From Siphonodentalium dalli (taxonomy: Eukaryota; Mollusca; Scaphopoda; Gadilida; Siphonodentaliidae), in the NCBI GenBank assembly GCA_032622095.1, contig CP136066.1:42729835-42793834 (forward strand): a stretch of 64,000 nt of DNA. The letters are read 5' to 3'. The notes beneath the pieces were generated by a model. That model saw only the letters and a list, made by a program, of their open reading frames with translations, did not search any database and was not told the DNA's origin. Below, one piece after another: positions 11,575 to 21,552 of this stretch (positions within the stretch are counted from its first letter, which is position 1; every line of letters starts with the position of its first letter). The position numbers were made by a program, and so were the translations under genes.

Positions 11575-11950
11575 TTAAAGACATATTAAGTACTTGTTCG
11601 GGTGCGTGAAACTAATCAGTTAGTATCCATGCGCTATGCCAACTGGAGGAATGTACCATTCTACTAACATCACCGAAAATCTGAAGCAAATCGACCGTAC
11701 CACTCCATAGAAAACATCGTCGGAACTACGCTCAAATGTAAATATTTACCACTCGATTCGGGACGCATCTATCGGCGATAAACTAACGAAAACGAATTCG
11801 CCATCAAGAGTCACTGCATTGAATTAATATATAAGAATGACGGTGTGTGTTGTCAATTTGGATATCATATTTGTAAAAATTACTACTTTGAACAAGATTT
11901 TTCTTCATTTATATTTCATCACCCTACCGGAGTGTTTCACATCACTTTAA
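11575..11950 (+). mobile_element. TTAA-ended MITE, family E copy 1
   Basis: It begins TTAAAGACATATTAAGTAC and ends GTGTTTCACATCACTTTAA. About 376 bp, non-coding. Full or partial relatives are at 31957, 36194 (inverted), 45115 and 46688, and its 3' end seeds the tandem array at 47016. Confidence 0.75.
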
Positions 11951-13115
11951 TTTCAAAATAAGTTGCTTATTTTGAATGCACTACTACCATATTTTCGAGG
12001 TAGTAAACAGAACAAGACTAGCAGCTGTTACTAATACCAATACAAATCACTCAACCCTGCAAACCAATCAATCGAGCCAAGGTTCTTGGTGGTTCGTTGA
12101 ATAGTTTGCCAATTTTTGAAGAAAAAAAAAATTATGGTAACGAAAAGGATTTGAAAATATATCATGTCTGTTGAGTTATTTTGAGTTATAATGCATACAC
12201 AACAGTATTTCTAAATTTATGGTTGCCATATTGGTTACCATCTCAACTTAGCTTCAGTTGAATCAACAAGTGGGCAAGCTCGCATAAATCATATTCGTGG
12301 ACGAATTTGAATGAGATATGCATTTTTTTCTCTAGGTTATAAGCGGGTTTTGTGAGTTCATAACAATATAACCTCCAAATTGTCAATTTCATATCTCAAC
12401 CGTGACTAGATGGAATGTGTGGATATCTATTGAACCGTGTCATATATGTCTAGTTGATGGTTAAACCACATCATCACACTACGTACAGCTGACACAGAGG
12501 AGTAACACGGTTTCCACGTGAACAAGTATTTTATATTCGGTACCATTCTGAAATTGTTGGTTTCGGTAAATTTTTGGCAATTATGTTGCTGCTATTTGTT
12601 CTATTTTTGGGGACACGGTGCTCCATGATGGAAAATCCCATCCTCGAATGCTATAGAGAAAATAATAGAAATGATGTAGGTATGTGGTTACCATGTAGAT
12701 ATATCAAAGTAAGTTTCAATTAGGGGCCAAAATTTAAGGAAATAGGGCTGAACCCCAAAAAAACGGATGGGGCCAATCAATTACTCATCACAAAATACAC
12801 CCGAATCACTATCAAGCAAAACTGTCCCATATTCCGTAAAGAGCCTACTAGCGAGACGACTAACACTAACTCTATGGCAATATTCAGAAGAGGGTCAGTA
12901 ATTTGTTGATACTGGGTACAAATATTGGACCAAATATGTTCTACTAATTGAATTACTGAATATGTTATATATACAACAAGGAAGCTAATATTCCAAATGT
13001 CTTCGCAACTTTGTGCCTTAATTTTTGTGGAACCGCGTGGATACCAAAAATGTCGAATAACTCAAAATGCTCACCCCCGATGTTCGTAGACTTTTAATAT
13101 ATACTGTCTGTGCTA
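11951..13115. other. intergenic, no gene seen
   Basis: AT-rich non-coding stretch without a recognisable gene or element of this window's families. Confidence 0.4.
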
Positions 13116-13420
13116 TTAAAGATGCATAATCCGAATTAACGTTCTCCAATTACTATTTCAAAGCTCAGTGTGATCAGATATCGATTTTTGATATCGACCA
13201 AATTGCGGATGAAGATGGATAACTCTAAACTCAAGTGGCTTTGGGTGTTAGATATTTTGACAATCTGGCCAAAACATTGACAATTAACACGTTTTGGGCA
13301 ATTTTATACTATAGTTGACCGTGATTAGCATTATTTTTGGGCAATTAATCGATTCTGATAACTGAAACGGCATTTAAAAAAAAAAAAATGTTTTATTGTT
13401 GGAATCGGACTTTGACTTGA
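13116..13420 (-). mobile_element. MITE family F, truncated copy
   Basis: It starts TTAAAGATGCATAATCCGAATTA and follows the family F sequence (GATGAAGATGGATAACTCTAAA, ACACGTTTTGGGCAATTTTATAC, AATCGATTCTGATAACTGAA). The match is lost after about 13420. It lies in opposite orientation to the copy at 13677. Confidence 0.65.
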
Positions 13421-13676
13421 TTTTATGTCGCATCAGCAGACAAAAAGACTCTTCAGTGGTATTTTATTCCTTACTTTGACTCTTAATTGGCCTAATGTCC
13501 CTGGACTATTATTGGCCGATTTGATTTGATTATTGATCTTAATAATGCATTCGGATATGTACTATGGAAATTCAGTTAGATATCGTCTGATCTCCTGGCG
13601 TGTAGAAATACCACAATGGAAAGCACCTCGTGATGATGTGGCTACATTTTCCAACCATTCCTGATTAAACTGCCTT

Positions 13677-14109
13677 AGTAAAGGTACTCAATCCGATTCT
13701 ATGATCCTCATGTAATCAGATTCCAACAACAACATTTTTAGAAATGCCGCTTCAGTTACCAGAATCGATCAATTGCCCAAAATAAAGCTAACCACAGTGA
13801 CTGTCAACTATATATAGTATAAAATTGCCCGAATCGTGTTATTTATCAAATGTAGTTCGACGAAGTTTGCCTTATTATCAACACAAAGCCTCTTGGTTTT
13901 AGGGTTATCCATCCGAGACCGGCGACTCGTCGACTTTTTATTGGACCTGATAGGTCTCGATGGTGAAAAATAATAGAGTAAAAAAAATCGATATCTAATA
14001 ACTCTGAGCTTTGATAGGTTGGTTCCTCGACTCGAATCAAATATTTTTTTACCCACGAAACCAAATAAATAGTAATTGAGGGTCGCTTAATCGGATTATG
14101 CATCTTTAA
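13677..14109 (+). mobile_element. MITE family F copy, inverted partner
   Basis: It runs from AAAGGTACTCAATCCGATTC to GGATTATGCATCTTTAA. With the 13116 copy it makes an inverted pair of F elements separated by about 260 bp. Confidence 0.7.
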
Positions 14110-16321
14110 TAAGTTCGTTCTTTATGGCGTGTTCACATGCAACGGCAAGAAAATATCTGCCATGCAAAAAATATCAGCCACATATGTAGGCCGACATTTG
14201 ATTGTACCTGTGTGTTCGTGAACTGATTATCGATGGTGATTGGGTTTGTTCAGAAGTCCATTCACACTGCGGCATCCAAACGGTTTTCTCGGCACAAACA
14301 AGCTAAAGTCTGTATTGAACCTATGTATGACATTTATACAGTGACAGTGTCTCCGTTTGGGAGTCCTAGAAATTCCATATGCACGCTCCTTGTGTTGTAA
14401 ATTTCCAATTGATTGCCATTTCAGTCCGAAAGTAGGAAAAAATCGATGTCTGGTTTACAAATAACTAATCGAATATCAAACTATCGGAACACTTAAACCT
14501 ACCTTTTCCTGAAATTTCAAACTATACATGAAATTTCCAACTGTTGAAAATTTAGACCGAATGAGGAATGGGGCAGGGGTGGACTAATTTTAATTTGTAA
14601 TTTTAAGTGAGTGTAATTAATTACTTTTCTCAAGTAATTGAGAGCAATTAAATTTTGTAATTGGACCAAGCACCCAACAGCCCGTCGCCACGTTTCTATA
14701 CTCATGTATAAAGATTATCCAACCGATTGAATTAGAAAGTGGTCACATTTTTTTTAAATAGGTACACGCCTATGTTATAATTTAATAATGTATATATGGA
14801 GTGACAAAAGTGATTATGTTTTTTAGCAAATCGGAGGTGTGCGACATGGGGCATTGGGTGTCTCACTCCAAACTATGGTAAAATTTGTCAACACTTGGAA
14901 AGTTCATACTTGAAAATTTCACACCAACAATAAGTTGAAATTGTTCTCGTATAGTTTGATTTTCTAGTCAGTAATTAGTTTGGAAATTGATTTTTTTTAG
15001 ACCAACAGTTGCATCTCGTCCTACTTTTCGTCAACATTTTGTCTGTAAAATCAGTTGGAAGATATCCAACCGTATGTGGGTGTCAGGACATTCCTAGAGC
15101 TGGACGCCAGTCAGGATGCTAGGATTTTGCCGTTTTCAGGTTCAGATTTCATATCTCTCACTGGCCGAACCGTGCATGGTCGGGCCAGTGGGTACTGGTA
15201 CCTCCCCGGTGACAAGTCAAGGACTGCTAATAAAATAAAGGAAAAAACTAAGCGAAGAATATCAAAGAACATGATAGATCATCTGTGATTTCTTATTCGT
15301 AGAAGAATAACACTTCTCAAGCAATATTTTACATTCTGATGAGTATGGAAGATATCAATTACATTCGTTATATATACGGATTATTTGGCATAATTTCGCA
15401 CACCACTCTGCTCAGAAATCACACGTCATGACATATGAATAAGATTTCACTTATAAGATACTACGCACTTGCAGAACACTCAATGAAGAATATATATTTG
15501 AACCATATCTAACATACACTAGATCACCATGCAGAGGCTCGCGAATTTTTCCCCAAGTTTTTCACATATTGGCAATAGAAAAAGGGAGGCATCGGCAACC
15601 AGTAATAACATTAGAACATCGACTATGCTCCATGTGTGACAAACAATGTGTTGAATCTGAAATGCACCATATCATGGAATGTACGTAGCGCATACGAAGG
15701 CTTAATATGTGAGTTATTTTGCGGGGAAAAAAAACAATTGTGAATTCAATAATTTGAGTGACACATGTACAATTACACTGACTATGTGAACTGGTAATAT
15801 GAAGTTCTTTGGCGGAAACACGAAACACGAAACCTGATGAAATTGCAGAGGGAATGTTGATTAGAACAAAATTCGTTATACGAATTTAGTAATGTATTAT
15901 TTATTTATATAACACAATTAGCCACATATGCCCGACCTCATATTTTTAGTAAGACACACGTGTATGATCAAGACGCACAATGACGATCAATGTTATTATT
16001 ATATATGAAATTAGAATATAATTATGATATTCAACCAAGTGTTGACTGAGATAAACATGGAGTATAATGGTGGTTGAACAATTTTGTCAACATAAAAAGA
16101 CACATTTAAAATTGAACTATATTTTTCTTGAAGGTGTCTTTACTTCTTATTAATTGGTTGTGAAATTAATTTGTTTATCCCAACCCGTTTCGAGATCGTT
16201 TTTCGTAGCTAAAATGTGATTATGTGATAAAAAAGGACCTCAAATTCGTCGCAATTCTCGTTCACAAAATTTGATTCTAGCCTCGCTAAAGCTCGACTCG
16301 AATCTAAATTAGTGCACTCGG
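14110..16321. other. intergenic, no gene seen
   Basis: No supported gene. About 14880-15030 resembles 60440-60600 (GTTGAAATTGTTCT, AGACCAACAGTTGCAT). About 15298-15445 resembles 3080-3240. The block around 15100-15220 (AGCTGGACGCCAGTCAGGAT, CTGGCCGAACCGTGCATGG) has a diverged relative near 24300-24480. These are old dispersed repeats. The 77-codon frame at 15055-15288 overlaps one of them. Confidence 0.45.
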
Positions 16322-16719
16322 TTAACCCTTTACCCAACAAACCGGCCAAAACCGGCCAAATAAAGCTTCAACAGCCTAAAATATCTTCGTCTGTCTCAAT
16401 AGAACCATACAAATATAGATATCATTGGAACCGGCTCCTTGACCACATTGTGATAGTTACAGTTATGCCCCGTGCCAATGCATTCTCTTATATATGCGAG
16501 TCGACCATAGGTCGCCTCGCATATATAAGAGAATGCATTGGCCTAAAAATAATCTTTTTTTAACACTTTTTACCATTTTTCTTACATTCTTTAACAATTT
16601 TATAATTTTTAATGTGTTAAGCCAATGCATTCTCTTATATATGCGAGGCGACCTATGGTCGACTCGCATATATAAGAGAATGCATTGGCACAGGGTCGTT
16701 CTGTTGGGTAAACGGTTAA
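16322..16719 (+). mobile_element. piggyBac-like MITE, family A copy 1
   Basis: TTAACCCTTTACCCAACA at the left and TGTTGGGTAAACGGTTAA at the right. Inside are two 67-nt hairpins of the shared module (about 16475-16542 and 16621-16690) in opposite orientation, separated by an AT-rich linker. piggyBac elements use a TTAA target and have ends beginning CCC, as here. There is no transposase, so the element is non-autonomous. Confidence 0.85.
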
Positions 16720-17106
16720 TACATTTCGTATAGAATTGCGACTCATTAGAGATCCTCTCTCTATATGTCATACTCATCAATATCGTACAACTACGCATTG
16801 AGGTGTTTTTAAATGTTAAATTCTTGAATTTTTGTATAGTGTATGTTTGACGTAGGGTACAAATGCTCAGAATGAAATATTTGTTAATCATATTTAGTTG
16901 TGGCTAACCAACAAAGGATGTGGAGGGTTTCTGGTAGTAATGGTATTATGTATGCAATAGTTGCATAACCAACCTCTGATACTTGCAAATTTGAAGATGT
17001 ATTCAGAGTTCCAGACAAGCAGAGCCGATGCTTCATTAAACCTACTTTAAAATGATTATTGAATTTCTTCCAATGAATACAAAAATACTAGTCACAACAT
17101 GTCACA
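16720..17106. other. intergenic, no gene seen
   Basis: Nothing recognised. Confidence 0.35.
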
Positions 17107-18046
17107 TTAACCGTTTCAGTGCCATGGGCCGATCTCATCGGCCCTAATTTACGGTCTGTAAAATCGGCCCTAAAAAAAATAAAAAAAATAAATATATATA
17201 TATATATTTTTTTAGATTTTTTTGGGTTGAATTTTGTTTGGGTATGCTTAAAGGTACTCAACCCGTAAAGAGGGTCCCCATCTCAACAGATTCCAACAAC
17301 AACAATCCGATCTGAGGGTCCTATATTACTATTTCTTTGGCTTATAGGGTAAAAAATATTTGATTCGAGTCGAGGAACCCATCAAACAAAGCTCAGAGTT
17401 ATTAGATATTGATTTTTGAAAATTCTTATGTTCTCGAGATGAGTACTGATAACTGCCGTCAATTTGGTAACCTGCTCGAGATTTTACGCCAAAATTCTAT
17501 TCAAACAGACAAGGATGGATAACTCTATAATCAAGTGGGTAATAATAACGAATTTTTGATTGTCTTCTGGGCCAGAAAGAATTCCCGATAATGAAAAATA
17601 ATAGATTTCTAAAATCGATATCTAACAAATCTGAGCTTTGATTGGTGACTTCCTCGACTCGAATCAAATATTTTTGACCCCCGAAGCCATTGAAATAGTA
17701 ATTGAGAGGAGTTTTATCGGGTTGAGTACCTTTAAGCATGCTATATAATAGCGAATTTAAAAACAAACTGGATAAAATCTTAGGGGCATGTTATAACTCA
17801 AAACTACCACCAAGTATTCATAGTAATAATTTTGATGCCCATGTAAAACGTAAGATTCCCTGGCACTAAACCTACAAAATAAGTCTGTTAAAGAATATTT
17901 GAAAAAATTATTAAAATTGTAAAAAATTGTAAAAAATAATAACAAATGATGAAAAATTGTTAGGCCAATGCATTCTCTTATATATGCGAGGCGACCTATG
18001 GTATATGAGTTGATACAAAAATCGGACCTGGCACTGAAAGGGTTAA
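17107..18046 (+). mobile_element. piggyBac-like MITE, family C copy 2, interrupted
   Basis: TTAACCGTTTCAGTGCCATGG at the left and CCTGGCACTGAAAGGGTTAA at the right. An F element interrupts it at 17248-17735. The hairpin near 17969-18005 is reduced to one arm. Removing F and one TTAA restores GTATGCTTAAGCATGC, the text seen uninterrupted in copy 3 near 43992. Confidence 0.85.
17248..17735. mobile_element. MITE family F nested in family C
   Basis: TTAAAGGTACTCAACCCG to CGGGTTGAGTACCTTTAA, with both edges at a duplicated TTAA inside the C element. This shows directly that F transposes into TTAA and duplicates it, and that it is younger than this C copy. Confidence 0.9.
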
Positions 18047-18090
18047 AACTCAGATTACAAGGTGGTACTGCTTGTCAAATTTATTATATC

Positions 18091-18468
18091 TCATATATAT
18101 TTTGAAGACCTCTGTTTGTCTGTCTGTATGTATGTTTGTTTGTCTATCATTTATACAAATCTACGATTCTCGACCGATCGGGACGAAACTTGGTACGTGT
18201 GTGTAGTTTGACCAGGCGGTGGACGTTGTCGTATTGGCGAGCCCGTGCGGCGCCCGTTTCGCGCATGCGCAGACGAGATCTCGGAAACGGGTGGAGCTAT
18301 CGACTTGAAATTTGCTATGTGAATGTATCTTGCCCCGGATACGAATTTTATCGGGTCGCCGAGCCCGTGCGACGCCAGCTTCGCGCATGCGCAGACCAGA
18401 TCTCGGAAACGGGTGGAGCTATCGACTTGAAATTTGGTTTTTGAATAGCCCGGACAACGTCGGCTAGT
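18091..18468 (+). mobile_element. Helitron-like non-autonomous element 1
   Basis: It begins TC and ends CTAGT (18464-18468) after a CCGGACAACGTCGG imperfect hairpin. A duplicated internal block (GCGCATGCGCAGAC, GATCTCGGAAACGGGTGGAG) occurs twice. Short hairpin followed by CTRRT is the Helitron 3' signature. There is no Rep/helicase coding. Confidence 0.5.
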
Positions 18469-19375
18469 CTATTATATATTTTGGAAGATCTGTTTGTTTG
18501 TGTGTAATCGATGAACTCGAAAACGGCCGACCCGATTTCGATGAAACTTGGTATGTGGGGGTATTTTTGGGCCAGGAGTAACATAGGCCTATTGATTTTC
18601 AGATCCGAGGTCAACTTTTCACGTGCCGAGGTCGAATCTGTTTTTACGCTGTGTTACGGGACTTTCATTTGAGTTCGGTGCTTACAAATCGATTCGAAAC
18701 AGCGCGAATAATAAAATGCCAGTCTTAATAATGACACTGTGAGAATCTTTCGTGTTTCCTCTTTCCAACGATATATAATGCGTTTGTATCCGTTTTAGTT
18801 ATCTGCCTCAATTATCAAGAAGAAGTGGTACCATCTTCCATCAGGATAATAACAATGCGTAACTTCTATGACGTCGTTAGAGGTCATAACGTTAGATCAC
18901 GTTAACGCTTAACCGGCCGATGCATTTGACTGTTTCAGACGTCTTGGCGATATCTCGGGCACCGATGGTAATTTATCTTTACGTTGAAACTTGATAATTA
19001 ATGAACGTGTGTATATGAGGCGCGTTTATATACTTGAGTGGAAATCAAATCGGGTTAAACTGGCGGATTTTTACGGACGAAATTTGATGCATAGGGTATC
19101 TCGGTATCCGCTGGGCCGATTTCCCGGTATCCGCTGGGCCGATTTCCACCATTTTTGGGGTGTTGGTGTTTGACCCCACCTGACCTTGGCCTTCAAAATT
19201 GTCAAGTCAAGGTCAAATCGGGTAAAACCGGATGGATTTCGACGGGTACTTTTGTCGGGTACTTTTGTTCGGGCACTGTGTTTTGGACGGGTCAAATCGT
19301 GACCCCACTTGACCTTGGCCTTCAAAATAGACAATTCAAGGTCAAAGCCCGGACGAAGTCGGGTCACCTTCTAGT
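18468..19375 (+). mobile_element. Helitron-like non-autonomous element 2
   Basis: It starts directly at the end of the previous unit (TCTATTATATATTTTGG) and ends CCCGGACGAAGTCGGG, a short gap, then CTAGT at 19371-19375, followed by a TA repeat. GACCTTGGCCTTCAAAAT occurs twice inside. It contains CGATTTCGATGAAACTTGG, echoing the first unit. The head-to-tail arrangement fits Helitron behaviour. It is non-coding. Confidence 0.5.
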
Positions 19376-19727
19376 ATATATATATATATATACACTGGAA
19401 ACTAAAAATCAATTTTGATTTGATGAAAATAAGGCTGTAGTTCTGAATAATGCTTTAATTAAATGTATTCAGGATTCCAGACAACAACAATTGCAACCTA
19501 TGTTTCGTAAATATATTGAAACATCTTTTTTTGACTTTATTCTGTTTAAAACAAAATTGTTAGACGCCACACATATACACTTAGCCTGTGAGTGCCAAGC
19601 AAAATCGTTTTATTTTTGAAAAATTAACGTTGGTCGTCTTAAACCTTTTAGCTCCTCGAGTTGCCTGAAATTTTCCGAAAACACTGTGCCAGTGCATTTG
19701 TAATGATGCAACAGCGCAGCTCCAGTC
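19376..19727. other. intergenic with family D relic
   Basis: About 19684-19727 (GTGCCAGTGCATTTGTAATGATGCAACAGCGCAGCTCC) resembles the end of family D MITEs, so a decayed D copy abuts the G element that follows. Otherwise nothing is recognised. Confidence 0.4.
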
Positions 19728-20204
19728 TTAAAGGCTCACTTTTTCGAAACCCAGATCACATTGTATAAAAATATATGCCATATTATATACCATTTAAAAG
19801 AGGCAACCCTAAAACATTGTATTTTCAACTTATTCGATGTAATAAACTGTGAACATTGTTGTTTTTGTTGAGATATCGATGTCTGTTCTCTGCTCAAGTT
19901 TCTGCACAAAGTCAATTATTTTCAATGGAAGTGGAATAACTCTATATATTTAGATATAGAGTTATTCCCTCCCATTGAAAATAAACTATAGTTTGAATTC
20001 TGTTGCATTCTGGGAGCCACAACGGGGAAATGATTTTATGATTTCAGATATTTTCTATTACTCTATGAGCACATTCTGAGACACAGACGTTCCAAATGGT
20101 GATGAATTATAGTATTTTAATAACATTTTATGGCATAGATTGTTATTAAAACCGTATATCAGGGCACTATATAAAAATTAATCGGTGATTCGAAAATTAA
20201 GTGG
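19728..20204 (+). mobile_element. MITE family G copy 1
   Basis: TTAAAGGCTCACTTTTTCGAA to TTCGAAAATTAAGTGGG, right terminus eroded. A central palindrome AACTCTATATATTTAGATATAGAGTT is characteristic. Relatives lie at 33349, 36945, 53916 and 59259. Confidence 0.7.
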
Positions 20205-20280
20205 GTATGCTGGTATACTTATTTTAGGCACCAGAATCTCAGTAAACAAAAATCAAAATTAGTTTGATGAAAATAAACTT

Positions 20281-20662
20281 TTTTACCCTGTGCCAATGCA
20301 TTCTCTTATATATGCAAGTCGACCATAGGTCGCCTCGCATATATAAGAGAATGCATTGGCCTAACAATTTTTTATCATTTTTTTTAAATAAATGTTTCTT
20401 ACAATTTTTAGGACATAAAATAAAAAACATCCTTTACCCTGCAGGGAGCCCCACACATATATAGAAGCATATAGAAGTGTGTCGTCTGCTGATGTTTATC
20501 TGGGGCTCTGTATGGGTGAAATTATAAAATTGTTAAAGAATACAAGAAAAAATTATTAAAATTGTAAATAAATTGTTAGGCCAATGCATTCTCTTATATA
20601 TGCGAGGCGACCTATGGTCGACTCGCATATATAAGAGAATGCATTGGCACAGGGTAAAAATA
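20281..20662. mobile_element. hairpin module with long linker, lacking outer ends
   Basis: It runs from TTACCCTGTGCCAATGC to GCATTGGCACAGGGTAA, with two 67-nt hairpins (20292-20361 and 20577-20650) and a linker that itself can fold (GGAGCCCCACAC...CTGGGGCTC). It matches the interior of family B but has no TGACCCGCC ends. It lies just 3' of the stop codon of the three-exon gene, 76 bp away, so it may be transcribed in that gene's 3' UTR. Confidence 0.7.
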
Positions 20663-20738
20663 ACCCTGAATATACATCTTTAAACAAATAAATATTTAGC
20701 AATTCCATCGTCGATTTGGCACTCAACGCGAGTCAGTG

Positions 20739-21552
20739 TCAGAAGAAGTCATCCTTGTAGCTCGAGCGTAACATTGTGGGCACGTTCGATGTCTTCGCTC
20801 CTGTTTGCATCAAACCGGATTTCGGGACATACTTGTTGGTGACAGATTTGAAAGATTTCACCCCGCCACCGGTGCGTCCTACGGCGAATTCTTCAACGTT
20901 GTGCCCCCGGGGTATGTCATAAACTATCGCTTTTGGTCTACTTGTGAGCATACGATCTGATCGTTCGACATTTCTGTATCCACCCGGATTCACCTCCCGA
21001 GTAACTGTTCTTGAACTGATTTGTCCCCCATAATCAGCGCCACCTACAGCCGTTTGCGTTACATACGTCTGCGCAGGCGCGCGGCTCTGATGCAGAATCT
21101 CGTTTTGAACAGGCACGATTTGTTGCTGTTGTGGTTCTCTGACGTATACGACCTCTCTTTGAATCGGGGCAGCAATAGGGGTCTCCACGACTCGTCTGCT
21201 CGTGTAGGCTGGTTGCTCGACTATTTCTCTTCGTGTGATTTGTTGTGTATATGTCGGCTGTTCAACCACCTCTCGTCTGCTCGTATAGGCTGGTTGCTCA
21301 ACTATCTCTCGTCTGCTCGTATAGGCTGGTTGCTCGACTATCTCTCGTCTGCTGGTATAGGCTGGTTGCTCGACGACTCGACTGGTTGTTGTGTATGTGG
21401 GCTGCTCGATTGCTCGTCTGCTGTACGTCGTCTCTAGCGGCGTGACGTCACGTACCGTTGTTGAGTATGGCTCCATATCTCTCCGTACCTCTGGGGCTCT
21501 GATAGATCGCCGAGAAACGTCTCTCGATTTTATTGCTCTTCTATCGTCTCGT
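20739..21552 (-). CDS. exon 3: repeat tail and C-terminus
   Basis: It encodes residues 171-440 with a TGA stop at 20739-20741. Seven related 12- to 14-residue units, richest in Arg, Glu, Pro and Tyr, occupy 213-294. The DNA repeats with a 36-bp period (GGCTGGTTGCTCGACTATCT on the plus strand). The end (KSFKSVTNKYVPKSG, then SSYKDDFF) is unlike the paralogue's end. GC content is clearly above the flanks. The open frame continues upstream of 21552, but the in-phase acceptor there and the exon-2 donor argue that coding begins at 21552. Confidence 0.75.

Noticed and set aside
16463-16891. 142-codon minus-strand frame with CILLYMRVDHRSPRIYKRMH
   Set aside because: This peptide recurs wherever the hairpin module occurs and is simply its translation.
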